This document shows positions 31,761-41,157 of a stretch of 64,000 bases of DNA, piece after piece. The translations under genes and the position numbers were made by a program. The stretch lies in the NCBI GenBank assembly GCA_900323505.1, contig OOIN01000022.1, positions 1 to 64,000 on the forward strand. The letters run 5' to 3'. Position 1 is the stretch's first letter. The number at the start of each line of letters is the position of its first letter. Below the pieces are notes generated by a model that made no database searches, was not told the origin of the DNA, and saw only the letters and a program-made list of their open reading frames with translations. The DNA comes from Ustilago trichophora. Its lineage: Eukaryota > Basidiomycota > Ustilaginomycetes > Ustilaginales > Ustilaginaceae.

Positions 31761-32110
31761 TTAGTGGTGCGCCTCGCCGTTTGGGTTTGCTTCCTGTTCT
31801 CGGTCAACTTCGTGAAGTACCGCCATGAAGCTGCCATGAAGTAAGAGAAAGTGGTGAGGGGCAAAAGAAAGCGGGTCAACCCATCTGTGTTTCTGTTGGT
31901 CTGTAGCCTGAAAGATAAGCTGTGAACGTACGTTGATGCTTGCGCAATCCCCAATTTACGCATGTAGAAAGCCTGTTCTGCTGCCAGATTCAAGTGCTGC
32001 TTTGTCGTCTCGAATGAATTGGCCAGCGTGCCGAGCTTGGCTGCGAGCTGTGCATAGTGCCTCTCCTTGGTGGTCAGCGAGGTTGGATTTGACGAAACTT
32101 GTGGGATCAT
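31761..32110 (-). CDS. HSK3: DASH complex subunit HSK3
   Basis: A small two-exon gene: 32110-31932 and 31830-31761, with a 101-bp intron (GTACGT donor, GGCAG acceptor). The product is 82 aa. The core 'RHYAQLAAKLGTLANSFETT...EQAFYMRKLGIAQASTFMA' matches the Hsk3 family pattern (RQYxQLAAQL..., YIRKLG..HxSWFMAA). The family motif runs across the splice junction and only appears after splicing. Hsk3 is a coiled-coil subunit of the ten-protein DASH/Dam1 ring that couples kinetochores to microtubules. The ATG at 32110 is chosen because no earlier ATG lies in frame. The acidic-to-His tail (DREQEANPNGEAHH) is outside the conserved core. Confidence 0.82.
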
Positions 32111-32696
32111 GGTTGTCACTGCGTAGATTCGAGTGGATTGAAGAGACACGATTACGAATCGAAATGTTGCCTGTAGGAATATGCTTTATGTGGTGCTTGC
32201 ACGAGTGGGCGGATGGTGGTGGTGATGACCGATGAGATGTTGGTCGTGGTCGAGAGTGTCATGGTCGACGTGTTTTGGCAGAAATCGGACCCTGAGCCTG
32301 TGAGACGCGTCGTAGGAGACCAACACTTTTTCTCGCAAAGGGCCAAGTAAGGGTGTCCCGATTTCATTTTCATTTTCAATTTTGGCGTGCCAAAAGCGCT
32401 CAACTCAACCAAACCAACCATGCATGTATGCATGTATGCTTGCCAACATCAATGTGAAAGAATCTTGGAACACACTTGCACGCACGCATTCACTCTGCTG
32501 CTCAGCCATCCTTTTTCTTCCTCTTTACCACCATCATCACCATCATTCATCAACCCAATTGTCGCCATCACCTGGCACCCGCCATGGCCGGCACTACTCA
32601 AGCCGGCACTACTCAAGCCGGCACTACTCAGGCCCCGGCTGCATCGCACGCATCGCACAAGCATTTACTTTTCTTCACTTTGACTGTTGACTCGCC
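32111..32696. promoter_or_regulatory. Divergent upstream region of HSK3 and the GRPLW-family gene
   Basis: The left part is the HSK3 promoter. The right part is CT/CA-rich, like a leader. An ATG at 32584 in a good context (CGCCATGGCC) opens a 58-codon frame that encodes three GTTQA repeats and ends at 32760. That frame overlaps the next gene's ATG (32697) in a different phase, so it could be an upstream ORF or part of a damaged first exon. Confidence 0.4.
32587..32631. repeat. 15-bp tandem repeat x3 (GCCGGCACTACTCAA)
   Basis: Three adjacent copies, with the last differing by one base (CAG for CAA). The unit is a multiple of three, so copy-number change would preserve frame in the overlapping 58-codon ORF (A-G-T-T-Q units). 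Confidence 0.92.
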
Positions 32697-35586
32697 ATGC
32701 CACACGATAATCAATGCCGTCTCATCGGCACCATCAAAGAGCTCCTCGACAAAGGCTTGAAGCTTTCTTCCTCTCTCAGATCAATCTTCTCTCCGGGTCT
32801 GCTGGATGACCAGGTTGCACGCATTGATGCGGCTCAAGATCTGATTAAACAAGCGCCTGGCAGCTTGGCTCGGTGCCTACTTTAGCCTTCTTGCCGACTG
32901 TATCAATCAACTCAAGAAGCACAGCGGTTGCTTTGATCTCCAAGGTCAATCCCTTCACAGCGACGTGCAAGCATGTTGGCAGACCGTAGTCTACCATCTC
33001 GCTCGTCGCATTCATAGCGGCACCGACTTCATCCAAGATTTCTCCTTTCCAGACTCCAATCCATCTCCGTTGCTCTTCTGTTCCAACAGCTTGTTGCATC
33101 CACAGGCACGAGCACCAACAGCATCCGATGCTGACTGCTCATTGGCATCAGACCACCCTCTGCCTTCTTCGCATCAAAGCAGCACTTCTTCCATCTCGAT
33201 CTTGAAGGAGGATCCCCGATTTCGTACCACGCTGCTGGAAAAGGTCACCCAGATGGCAGAAGGCTTGCTGCGACCCAGTGAGGAAGCTGTTGCTGAGAGC
33301 AAGGTCAAGAAAAAGGACATGCGCGACAACGTGTACGCATCGACTTGTAGGCGATCACTCCCTGAGGAACTCGAGCCCCAAAGAAACCAGCCCGTTGAGG
33401 TAGCTCTAAGAGCAGCTCAAGATTACATTGCTAGCCATCTTGCAAAACTCGAGGAGACTCTACCCGGCGACTTGCACCGCAACGGCGATTCCTTCTTCTT
33501 TCTTGCAATAGATCAAGTGGCCTACTTCACCGAGCTGGTGCCTGTTCTCCGTCGTCTTTGGAGAGAGAGCACGCCCAAATGCACCTGGCTCATTTTGATC
33601 GACAAGGAATCCAGCATTGCGCATCTAGCTGCCAATCACGTGCTCGGATCAGGGCTCCGCCTTGGCGACGAGGAAGGCAAAACCAGTGTACCGCCGTTCA
33701 CCTATTTGCCATTTGATGTCCACTTTGCGCATCGACTTGAAAGTACGCAATTGTGGCGACAGCTCCTGGCAGGCGACCTCACGTTCCGCCATCTCATTGA
33801 CATGCTTCGATGGTTTGGGAGGCCACTGTGGGATACGGTTCCGTATCGCCAATCCATAGGCATCGACGAGGAATGCTACAGACCCCATCTCAGCAACCTT
33901 GTCAAAAAGCTCTTGTACGGACGCCATGATTCCCCGCGTTCCTGGCCCGCAGAGGGCGACACTCAATCCTTCCATATTGTCATGGCCGCTGTCGGTCAAC
34001 GTCTTCCACTCTCCTATGTCGGTCATCAAGATGCTCGCTTCATCAGCGACAGGTCCAAGAGCGACTTGAGCCCGACCGAAAGCCATCAAGTCAACTCCAT
34101 GATGAAAGCTCGCTTCGAAGCTAGTCAAAAGTTTATCCGGCATCAGGTTGCCGGCCATCTGCGCGTCATCAGCGATGTGAATCGCGGCGACTCGTACATC
34201 AGCGCCACTCCATCCGAGCCTGCGGTCTCGCTTGCTGTAGCATCCGAATTTCGCGGCAAAACCTCGGAAGCCGTTACTGATTGCATACAGCGTTGGTCCG
34301 ATGCTGTGCACGTACTTGCACGAGCCCATCGCAGCGTTGGCATGATGCTTGGAGAGGAAGGCGAGGAATGTGTACGTCTACTTGTCACTATCGCGGCTGA
34401 CCTAGTGGCCGCTGACCGAGTCCAGAGAGCGTGTACCGAGAAGAAGCTAGCCGTAAACAGTATCGACCTCTTTCGAGCTCAATGCGACCCCATCTGCCTC
34501 AGAGACTGGCTACAAACACTGTTCAATACAGAAAGCAAGGCGAGCTGGTATGGGGTGCATCACCATGATCAACCTCGACCCGGACGCGACGTTTTGGAGT
34601 GGGCCTCGGACTATTATCTCAACTTTACACACTTTGTCAAGCTCGGTGTGACGGTTGTGCCCGACCAGGCCGATCCCAAGCTGTTGGTCGAATACTGGTG
34701 TCGTCAAGCCGCACTCTATGGAGTACGAAATCAACACGCATGGGACCTGTTGATCCCAATCTATCGCTCAACTTCATCTGCGCCAAGCTTGGATGACCAC
34801 TTTGATCCCAATCAGCTTTCCTACGTGGCCATTCAAGTCAAAAATTGCCACACTGCTTTTACCGCCACCGACCGCTTTGGTCCTTCCTACTGGTATCCAG
34901 AGACTGTCCCTTCGTCGGTCAACCCAACCGCTGGCGGAGCAGCCGCATCGAGTCAAGGACAGGGGCCCCGTTTACTGGATGACTGTCTGGAAATCCTTTT
35001 CGATCTTCGTGGGGTCAGTGGCATCCGTCTTCGGGACTTTACCGAGACGAGACAGCCTTACAAGCCAGAGAATCGCAGGGCACCACCCGACAACACAAGC
35101 GATGCAAATCAGGAAGAACCATCGTTGTTGCCTCGGGATGACCAAGGTGATGCGCCCATGGAGGAGGCAGCCGCATCGCCCGACGAAGCCGATCAGAGGC
35201 GCCTTCGTCCAAACAACTGCCTGAATCTGGTTGTTGGCGGCACCAGTGCGAGTGTGCTGCATGTCATCACATACCTTGACGAAACTGCGCGCAAGGAGCT
35301 CAGGTCGCTCTTTGTGTTTGATGACGACGATCTCGAGCAAAATTGGAAACGCATCACGAGGGAGTGCATGTCTGCCCGAGGAGATGCAATCACCAAGGAG
35401 TTCGAAGAAGTCACCCTCGCCTTGCAAAGCATAGGTCAAACCCACTTGCTTGAAGAGGGCCCTCGACGTCCGCGAGGCGCAACATCGATCCCTGGATCAG
35501 GTTGCAAGGGCAAGAAACGTGCGCAACCCGATGGTGATGGTGAGGTAGGAACGCCTGATTCTGATGAACCGCCGGGCACAGGATGA
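32697..35586 (+). pseudogene. Large basidiomycete-type protein with GRPLW motif, frameshifted near the start
   Basis: An ATG at 32697 (MPHDNQCRLIG) opens 62 codons ending at TAG 32883. A second frame, open from 32845 to the stop at 35586, carries the rest (over 900 residues) and has no ATG of its own near its start. A single-base shift around 32870-32880 would fuse the two into one protein of about 960 aa. In the body: 'FFFLAIDQVAYF' (Walker-B-like hydrophobic strand plus D), 'MLRWFGRPLWD', 'HLRVISDVNRGDSYISATPSEP', and near the C-terminus 'LSYVAIQVKN', which resembles the (D/E/Q)xK strand of PD-(D/E)xK nucleases. From memory, GRPLW plus the 'HLRV...SEP' block mark a large, poorly characterised family in basidiomycetes. 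Whether the shift is real decay or a base error cannot be decided here. Confidence 0.5.
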
Positions 35587-36200
35587 AGGATGGAGTAGGT
35601 TCGTGAGAATGACAGGGGAGGTTGTTTCCTGGACCGACCACCACTGTGCACTTGTGTATGATCCTGAATGCAATGCGATGTCCTTCATGAAGTTTCGGGG
35701 TGCCTGTAATTGGCTGTTAGACTGCAAAGCGCTTGACACCATGGCCAGCTTCACTGGGGTAGTAATGGAGTTTACCCAGCCAGCTCAATACGCCGAGCAA
35801 AGCAACACACACACACGCACGCTGGGTCGGGCCAACTACAATCTCGAGCAAGGTGCAATCCAGGACTGAGCAGTGCATGAATTACAATTGCAAGTGTTAA
35901 GATGGTTGCTGCATACAAAAGCTGAAAATCCCAATCACAACACGTGACGTGACTTTCCAGATTCGCGCCGTTTTCCGAGTCTTTGGGCTCTCAGGTTCAT
36001 CCACCGTTTCTTCCACCTCCATCTCTATCATTCACGGCCAACCACTCACACGCAGTCATACGAGGCTCAACACAGCCCACAGGACAGTCGACGCTCACGA
36101 CCTCAGTTGCTGCTTTCTCCCCATTCTTTAGCTCACGACACACATCTTTCTTCACCTGTTTCTCGTCCGCCGCTGCCTCAAAAGCGTTGGTCTGCACGAC
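35587..36200. promoter_or_regulatory. Intergenic: SmB promoter and leader
   Basis: 614 bp. An (AC)n tract lies near 35806-35818. The 250 bp before the SmB ATG are CT/CA-rich, like other leaders here. No other gene seen. Confidence 0.45.
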
Positions 36201-37155
36201 ATGCCTCCTACAAAGCCCAAGGGCGGCAAAATGATGTCGCTCATCAACTATACACTACGCATCACCCTCAACGATTCGCGCCAGATCGTAGGTCAACTGC
36301 TCGCATTTGATGCTCACATGAATTTGGTCCTCGCCGACTCTCAAGAATATCGAAAGATCAAATCAAGAAAGGCAAAGGCTCGGGCCGCCGCCGCTGCAAA
36401 GTCAGGCAAAGCGGCCGTCGAGGATGACGACGAAGACGACCATGTCGGTGCATCAACAAGCGCTTCTGACGCAATTCTTGAGCAGAAGAGGACTCTCGGA
36501 TTGCTCATTCTTCGCGGAGAGAACATTGTCAGCATGGCCATCGAGGCACCGCCGCCCGCCGATGACAGGAAACAACCTACTGTAAGTCCACTCTCTTGCT
36601 TTCGACCCACCACTGCGCTCAGCAACCAAATATACCATTCTATCTCTACGTTGCTGCACTTTGACTCGATGCCAACACTGAGCCGCCACTGACTTGATTC
36701 CGTCTCTTGTTTTGATCCCTCCTCTCCATTCTCGATCGTGCTCAGATGCAACCCGGACCTGGCAAGGGCGCTCCCATGGGCCGAGGTATGGGTTTATCGG
36801 TTCCGCCTATGGCTGGTGCTGCACCTCCAATGATGGCGCGACCCATGCCGTACGCGAGACCACCTCCTCCTGGTATGCCAGGTATGCCTGTGCCGCCTCC
36901 CGGAATGCCAGTCGGTCCTCCTCCTGGTTTCCGACCACCTGGCTTCCCAGGTATGCCAGCTGGCCCTCCTCCTGGTTTCCCTGTCCCACCACCAGGAGGC
37001 TTTCCTCCACGTCCACCACCTGGGTAAGTCTTGCTTCAACAATTTCCCCCAACCCCGATTCTTGACTCAAGCACAATTTGTCTGACTGATCTTACGTCTT
37101 TGCCCCCTTTGCGTCGGCTTTTAACAGCTTCGGTATGCCCCCTCGACCCCAGTAA
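36201..37155 (+). CDS. SMB1: Small nuclear ribonucleoprotein SmB/B'
   Basis: Three exons (36201-36581, 36746-37023, 37128-37155), introns 164 and 104 bp, both with GTAAGT donors; product 228 aa. SmB is one of seven Sm proteins forming the ring on U1, U2, U4 and U5 snRNAs. The Sm1 motif lies at about 17-50 ('LRITLNDSRQIVGQLLAFD.HMNLVL') and Sm2 at about 97-114 ('LGLLILRGENIVSMAI'). An acidic insert (about 73-85) interrupts them, as in other SmB proteins. The C-terminal half is a Pro/Gly/Met-rich tail with repeated PPPG and PGMP, the SmB hallmark. The last exon adds only F-G-M-P-P-R-P-Q. Confidence 0.95.
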
Positions 37156-37830
37156 GCAACTCTTGTCTCAAAATTGGGGTCGACAAAAGTCTTCTTTGTC
37201 CGATCGCGCCAGTCGCGTTGCGACAAGTTTTCATACCGCTTTCAATACCGGTTCGCCTAAAAATTGTACTTGTAGCTTCCTGCAACCGATCCATCCATCA
37301 ACTCCTGTGACACTTTGCTGTGCTGGACGAGGAATTTCATGATGAGTTCAGATGCATGGACGTTTCTGATCGTCCGATTTCCTGCAGATGATGCTTTGAA
37401 CCACTGCAATCAGTCACGACGTATCTGACACTGTGCGCGTGATCATCCAACGTCAGGCCAAAACGTCGTCGCGCTCATAAAGAATCAATCACGATGCAAA
37501 TTTTTACATCGGTTCGCCATGGCAGCGCGAGCCAATGATCTACACGTCGGACGCTTATATTCTCATACCACGCCCAACACAAACAAGATCAAAGTCAGGG
37601 AAACAAACAAGGATCATATTGACGATTGAGACGATCGAGGAAATCGACAACAAGCTACAGTGGAGAAGATGCGAAATGGATACATTGCAAAACAAGAATT
37701 TGCGACAAAAAAAAAACTTTGAGAGAAAGGATGCTGAATACGGACAGACACAATCGAGGCATCAAAAGAGGATGTGAGACCGCAATGGTGAAAGCGCTCA
37801 GGACTGTGATGGCGAAATAAGTTACCTTGC
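37156..37830. other. Convergent 3' intergenic region (SmB / Hsp20)
   Basis: 675 bp between two gene ends; AT-richer than the coding parts. An A-run lies near 37708-37720. No gene or structured RNA recognised. Confidence 0.5.
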
Positions 37831-38616
37831 TCAAGCACTGGTTTCGATGGTGATCTGGCGAGTCTTGGAGTGCTGCTCCTCCTTCTTTGGAATCTCGAGT
37901 CGGAGCAGTCCATCGTTGAAACGAGCCTTGAGCGAGGCGTCGTCAGCCAAGTTGGCGGTAGCAGGAAGAGTAAACGAGCGGCTGAACGATCCGTAAACGC
38001 GCTCAGAGACCAGAGCGTGACCCACGGTGCCTACCTGACCACCAGTCGTCTCCTGTCTAGTCACCTCGGTCGAAGAGGCCTTGCCACCTTTGTCCTTGTC
38101 GGCGTGTTCGGCAGCCGAGCTGGCGTCGCTAGTGGCAGGCGTAGAAGAATACTCGCTCTTCATATGGCCTTCAAGAGTGAGCCTGCGTCGGTCAGCATCA
38201 ACATTAATCTTGACGTCCTCCTTCTTGACACCGGGAAGCTCGGCGGTCAAGACAAACTTGGTATCTTCTTCGTGCAGATCGACTTTGGGACCTGACCAGA
38301 TGCGGTAGTCGCCGGCATTGACGTTGGGACGACTGGCAGAGACGGCGGCGAATGGATTCATCATCATCAGATCGCGCAGAGACGACGAGGGGAACGGGTC
38401 AAAGTCGTCCAAGGGAGAGGCGAAGAAGCTCGAAGGTCGCAGGAGAGACATGTTGCTGCTTGAAGTGCTGAAAGATCGAGGAGATGTGTTGTTCGTGTTG
38501 CTAGGCTCGATTGCAGAGACGCTGGCGATAGCAGAGGCGCGTGGACGTGCAGCGGTGTTGCGTACGATCGAAGAGATCCTGGAGCTTGGAAGTGGGAGTC
38601 GAAGCGCTTGTCGCAT
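37831..38616 (-). CDS. Small heat-shock protein (Hsp20/alpha-crystallin), probably mitochondrial
   Basis: 261 aa from the ATG at 38616. ATP-independent holdase chaperone. The alpha-crystallin domain runs from about 105 to 255: it opens 'GPKVDLHEEDTKFVLTAELPGV', has the 'RRLTLEGH' strand, and closes with 'ARFNDGLLRLEIPK', the conserved (A/G)xLxLxxPK end. A Ser/Thr/Lys-rich insert of about 45 residues splits the domain (after GHMKSEY), common in fungal members. The first about 50 residues are rich in Arg, Ser and Ala and have no acidic residue until Glu38, compatible with a mitochondrial presequence. An internal Met (MSLLRPSSFF) would give a cytosolic form. A TATA-like GGTATAAC lies about 150 bp upstream; a TTCnnGAA pair at 39098-39105 is heat-shock-element-like but distant. 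Confidence 0.88.
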   Translation of the reverse strand: MRQALRLPLPSSRISSIVRNTAARPRASAIASVSAIEPSNTNNTSPRSFSTSSSNMSLLRPSSFFASPLDDFDPFPSSSLRDLMMMNPFAAVSASRPNVNAGDYRIWSGPKVDLHEEDTKFVLTAELPGVKKEDVKINVDADRRRLTLEGHMKSEYSSTPATSDASSAAEHADKDKGGKASSTEVTRQETTGGQVGTVGHALVSERVYGSFSRSFTLPATANLADDASLKARFNDGLLRLEIPKKEEQHSKTRQITIETSA

Positions 38617-39429
38617 CAATTCGGGTATCAGTGGAGGTAAGAGTTGGTGCGTATGCGTGTGTGCGTTGTCGTTTTGCTTGCTTGCTTGCTTGGTTGGTTG
38701 CTTGCTTATTGTTTGATGGTTGTCGGTGAGGGGGAGTTGGAGAGGTTGGACATGATTGGGCCTCTAGTTATACCTTTTTCCGATCGCCTGTCTCGAGGCA
38801 TTTTTTGCCACGCCGACTCTTCTGCCCCCCCTGGCTTGTAGCTGGAGCCAAGGCTCAGACGTCGAAGCAAAGCGAGGAGGAACGCCTTGGAAATGGCCAT
38901 GTTACGCTTCGAGTCAGCCTCCACGGCTTGCAAGCAGACAGAGCTGCAGTGCTGAAACGTAACGAAAACAATCGAATCAGGACTTGAAAGGCTTTCAAGC
39001 TTCTGCAAAACCAACAGCGAGCAAAGCCATTGAGGTGACTGAGAATGGGACCGTGACCACGTCAGCACTTTACTCATCCGTGCCTTCTCGCCCCGGGTTC
39101 GGGAAGTCTTCCTTGACTCGGGAAGCCACACGAACGCTCTCGATCTTTCTGGCCTTCAAGCTTGTATGACACTTTTCACACGGCCCAGCTTTCTGCTGAG
39201 CTGTGGGGTTGCTCCAGGGTACCGTGTGATTGGGCACAATCTGTACAATATGCCGCTAGTGTTGGACGAATGGCTAACTGACCCCGCGCACATGCCCACA
39301 CTTGCGCGCACAAGCTCGAAACTTCGCCACTTTTCTCTTCTCTTAATTGACAGCTGCACAAAGGGTCCAAGCATTTTTGTGGATCGAAATCTCGCGTATT
39401 TTCTAGACGCTTCCATCAAGAGCATACGA
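38617..39429. promoter_or_regulatory. Hsp20 upstream region and 3' flank of the GH16 gene
   Basis: Contains (CTTG)n/(GCTT)n tetranucleotide repeats near 38675-38705, a TATA-like element at about 38768-38775, and TTC-GG-GAA-GTC-TTC at 39098-39111 (two properly spaced heat-shock-element units; the third is off by one base). No gene seen. Confidence 0.4.
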
Positions 39430-41157
39430 TCAGCACTTCTGCCACATCTTTACATAGTCAACCGCCATACCACGTTGGCGAGGATCTTTTGGCCAACTAG
39501 GAAGCCATTGATCCCTCGACGTCCAAAATTGCGCTCTAGCATTCTCAGCGTCGTTGGACCAAGGCTTGTTGTCACCCTGTCGATCGGGGAAAAAGCCATT
39601 CGTTCCTCCCACTGCAACGTTGAGGATCAAGTAAAACTCTTGATCGAATGGTGCCGAGCGCGCATAGCGATCCGGTCGACCTGCCCAAGGATCGTCGAGC
39701 AGCGTGCCGTTGCCCATCCTTGATGGGAATTGTCCAAGCTTCCAAAATCCACCCGGCTTCATGTTGACCTGCATATTGTGCCACACGGGCGATCGCTCCC
39801 ATGTGAAGATTCTGTCCTCGGTCCATTCCAGTCCGAAAGTGTGGAAGTCCTGATTGTAATACGTATGCCAAAGCTTTCGGATCTTGGTCGCAAAACCGTA
39901 TCCGTCAAACAGCCAGTTGGGACCGAAATGGAGCGCCGAGTGCATATTGTTGCTCGCATCGTCTTGACGGAAGCGAGGCATGTTGCCTTTGGTCTCGACA
40001 ATGTCGATTTCGCCAGATCGAGGCCAGTCGCCGTAGACAGAGTATTTGGGAAGCATCCAGATGGCCGGCCACAGCCAGTCGCCCGTAGGCATCCTTGCGC
40101 GCACCTCGACACGACCGTACTTGATCGAACGCGAAAAATTGGTCATGATCCTGGCCGACTGAACCGGCGGAAGGATCACACCGGTCGTAGAGTTCGAGGC
40201 AACAGCACAGCTCGCATCGTCCTTTGCTCTTGCCGTGCACAAGCCGCTGCGGGTCAGATTCAGGGTGTAACCGTTCAGAACCGCATCTTGCCCAACATGG
40301 TCCGACGTCAGGGTCGGCACTATATAGAGATGTCCGTCTTTGACAAAAGTGTTGTTGGTGCTGTCGGTGGTCCACTCAAACTGATGATTGCCGTATCCCC
40401 CAGTCTCCTGCTCGTGGAACCAGATGCTCTTGTCCAACTCGGGCCCGTCGAAATGCTCTTCCAACACCAGACAGTACTTGTCCCTCGGCACGGAAGCATA
40501 GGCAAAATACATGAGGAGAATAGCTCCAACCACACCCGTCAAGGCAGCTGCGATAAAAGTCCAAAACGCCACGCGATGTGACTTTTGACGTTTCTTGTCC
40601 TCCAACCAGGGCTTTTCGGGTTTGGTTTGCAGAATCGTCTGCGGTTGTCGTATTGATGTTGCTTTGCGCGACTTGAGTGCCACATTGGTCAACGAGGTGT
40701 TGATGGAAGCTTGGTACATCCCTGCTTGGGGAGTGGAGGCCAATCGTAGCGAATGAGAGCTGTGCAAACTTGCAGGCATCGTGGAATGACTGCTGAAAAA
40801 ACGGTTCCTTTCAGCTTGCAGATGGTTCGACGCCGGAGTATTGGGCGTAAGGGCTCCCTGTACCAACGACTGCGACAGTGATGCAGCGTCTGTACCCAAG
40901 GCCGAAGGTTCCAGAGAAAGAGGGCGCGCCTTTCTGCCCTTTGTTGGCCGAGTGGCTGGCAGCGAGGGCGAGAGCGGCGGCGTCGTGTCACCGCCGTCTT
41001 GATTCGCCTGGCTCATAACGGACTCGATACTGGGCATATCACGAAGCTGCTCCATCTGCTCCTCCTCTTCGATCTCGTGAGCCACCGTGAATCTGCTGTC
41101 TGCGTGCTCGCTGCCACTGAAGGTCAGCGGAATAGGAGGTCTGGATTTTCCGACCAT
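39430..41157 (-). CDS. Type II membrane GH16-family glycosidase/glucanosyl-hydrolase-like protein
   Basis: 575 aa, one exon. The cytoplasmic N-terminus (about 1-190) is Ser/Pro-rich; a basic stop (KKRQKSHR) precedes the signal-anchor helix (about 196-222, 'TFIAAALTGVVGAILLMYFAY'). The lumenal/extracellular catalytic domain of GH16 (laminarinase/beta-glucanase fold) follows: 'LVLEEHFDGPELDKSIW' opens the fold, and GEIDIVETKGN (about 380) carries the ExDxxE catalytic triad. 'GRVEVRARMPTGDWLWPAIWMLP' is the typical substrate-cleft strand. A cell-wall beta-glucan role is inferred. The layout recalls Kre6/Skn1 (also type II with GH16), but it is shorter and closer to laminarinase-like GH16. The ATG at 41157 is the first in frame. 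Confidence 0.9.
   Translation of the reverse strand: MVGKSRPPIPLTFSGSEHADSRFTVAHEIEEEEQMEQLRDMPSIESVMSQANQDGGDTTPPLSPSLPATRPTKGRKARPLSLEPSALGTDAASLSQSLVQGALTPNTPASNHLQAERNRFFSSHSTMPASLHSSHSLRLASTPQAGMYQASINTSLTNVALKSRKATSIRQPQTILQTKPEKPWLEDKKRQKSHRVAFWTFIAAALTGVVGAILLMYFAYASVPRDKYCLVLEEHFDGPELDKSIWFHEQETGGYGNHQFEWTTDSTNNTFVKDGHLYIVPTLTSDHVGQDAVLNGYTLNLTRSGLCTARAKDDASCAVASNSTTGVILPPVQSARIMTNFSRSIKYGRVEVRARMPTGDWLWPAIWMLPKYSVYGDWPRSGEIDIVETKGNMPRFRQDDASNNMHSALHFGPNWLFDGYGFATKIRKLWHTYYNQDFHTFGLEWTEDRIFTWERSPVWHNMQVNMKPGGFWKLGQFPSRMGNGTLLDDPWAGRPDRYARSAPFDQEFYLILNVAVGGTNGFFPDRQGDNKPWSNDAENARAQFWTSRDQWLPSWPKDPRQRGMAVDYVKMWQKC

Noticed and set aside
31439..32149. 236-codon reading through the HSK3 locus
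   Set aside because: It starts with GTG and its C-terminal two-thirds is intron and 3' sequence; the spliced 82-codon model fits the Hsk3 family.
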